DNA from: Acidovorax sp. sif1233
Lineage (GTDB): Bacteria > Pseudomonadota > Gammaproteobacteria > Burkholderiales > Burkholderiaceae_C
Length of the DNA: 64,000 nucleotides
Assembly: GCF_019218755.1 (NCBI RefSeq)
Contig: NZ_JAHUWZ010000001.1
Span: forward strand, 1,054,001 to 1,118,000
Direction of reading: 5' to 3'
The notes beneath the pieces were generated by a model, which was not told where the DNA came from, made no database searches, and worked only from the letters and a program-made list of their open reading frames with translations. Each line of letters begins with the position of its first letter. Positions within the stretch are counted from its first letter, which is position 1. Shown here in pieces: positions 63,363-64,000 of this stretch. The position numbers and the translations under genes were made by a program.

Positions 63363-64000
63363 TTGAGCTTTCCTTCGACCACCCCCATTGATCCAGGCGC
63401 CCTGGGCGCGCCTTCTTCCCGCGGATTTCTCGGCGGGGCACCGGCTCTGCGCCGTGCCCGGACTTTCGTGGCGGCCCTGGCGGCAGGAGCCGCGGCGCTG
63501 ACTTTGCCAGGTTGCTCGGCCACGGGTGCCAAGACCTTCGCCGTGCCGGAGAACTTCGGATCGGTGGCCACCTACTCGCGCCTGTTCGATGCCACCCCGC
63601 AGCAGACCTGCGAGGCCTCGCGCCGCGCGCTGCTGAGCCAGGGCTACATCATCTCCACCCACCAGACGGAGTTGGTGGAAGGCAAGAAGAGCTTCCAGCC
63701 GGAGGCCGAGTCGCACCTGCAGATGGTGGTGCGCGTGGTGTGCCTGCCGGAGGCCAGCGATGGCAAGGTGAGCCTGGGGTTCGTGACCGCGCTGCAGGAC
63801 ACCTATGCGCTGCGCAAGACCAACAACTCCGCCAGCGTGGGCGTGGGCGCCATCGGCTCGGTCTCGCTGCCGTTTTCCGCCAGCAGCGAATCGCTGGTCA
63901 AGGTGGGGAGCGAGACCATCTCCAAGGACACGTTCTACGAGAGCTTCTTTGACCTCGTCAAACGGTACCTGGCGATCGACCAGGCCCAGGCGGCCGGAGG
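63363..64000 (+). CDS. DUF2242-type lipoprotein, 5' part (continues past the window)
   Basis: A partial gene with no in-frame stop before the window ends. It starts at a TTG preceded by AGGAG (63351-63355); no in-frame ATG lies closer. A basic N-terminus leads into a hydrophobic stretch and the lipobox LTLPGCSATG (Cys52), predicting a lipid-anchored envelope protein. The domain with YSRLFDATPQQTCEASRRAL and GYIISTHQTELVEGKKSFQP resembles DUF2242. It lies 257 bases after the fibre gene on the same strand; a link between them is possible but unproven. Confidence 0.75.
   Translation, partial: MSFPSTTPIDPGALGAPSSRGFLGGAPALRRARTFVAALAAGAAALTLPGCSATGAKTFAVPENFGSVATYSRLFDATPQQTCEASRRALLSQGYIISTHQTELVEGKKSFQPEAESHLQMVVRVVCLPEASDGKVSLGFVTALQDTYALRKTNNSASVGVGAIGSVSLPFSASSESLVKVGSETISKDTFYESFFDLVKRYLAIDQAQAAG

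Overview
The window looks like chromosomal DNA of a high-GC betaproteobacterium of the family Comamonadaceae, most likely Acidovorax or a close relative. That is inferred from three things: the gene order (gltA-sdh-mdh-acnB, ribBX-ribH-nusB, ybgC-tolQRA), the protein sequences, and short dispersed repeats of a kind I recall from that family. No database search was run. Coding density is high. I found no tRNA, rRNA, CRISPR array, prophage or transposase gene.

Layout. (1) Positions 41-11936 hold a TCA-cycle block: gltA-sdhE-sdhB-sdhA-sdhD-sdhC and a GntR/UTRA regulator on the minus strand, then divergently mdh, a CitE-like lyase, a small exported Ala/Lys-rich protein and acnB. A palindromic operator sits just upstream of the mdh promoter. 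(2) 12073-16669: a large DUF3592-like/ankyrin membrane protein, and a LysR regulator divergent from a TauE/SafE-type exporter. (3) 16709-23580: a minus-strand unit cyoABCD-surf1-regB-regA. It joins a haem-copper quinol oxidase, its likely assembly factor and a quinone-sensing redox two-component pair. (4) 23893-31392: an MFS transporter, then the co-directional minus-strand set ribBX, ribH, nusB, aminotransferase, ybgC, tolQ, tolR, tolA. (5) 31706-41745: a ferredoxin and a DUF938 methyltransferase; an AT-richer 0.5-kb gap with three 108-bp repeats, each carrying a perfect DnaA box; then DUF427, a class IV aminotransferase, an SDR, gshA, two small genes, ylqF and a PAS-GGDEF-EAL protein. (6) 41832-44412: a Rid-family gene divergent from soxR across a near-perfect SoxR promoter, followed by VOC and GNAT genes of visibly lower GC. 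(7) 44461-55566: an uncharacterised 1046-residue protein with a small membrane partner, a zinc deacylase-like protein, DUF924, EamA and MgtC membrane proteins, a flavodoxin-fold quinone reductase-like protein, a TruC-like pseudouridine synthase, an ankyrin protein, a TerB-like protein and a DHH phosphoesterase. (8) 55758-64000: a DUF1800/DUF1501 Tat-exported pair, an MFS permease, a staphylococcal-nuclease-like protein, a collagen-like fibre with a self-cleaving S74 chaperone, and the start of a DUF2242-type lipoprotein.

How the parts fit. The first 24 kb is central respiratory metabolism: TCA enzymes feed succinate dehydrogenase, and a bo3-type quinol oxidase is linked to its own redox sensor. 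The 25-31 kb block covers riboflavin supply, transcription antitermination and envelope energisation. The 41-43 kb block is a compact redox-stress switch. The observations I rate highest are the triple DnaA-box repeat (32799-33213), the SoxR-driven Rid-family gene whose catalytic arginine is replaced by its only cysteine (41832-42418), and the cyo-surf1-regBA arrangement.
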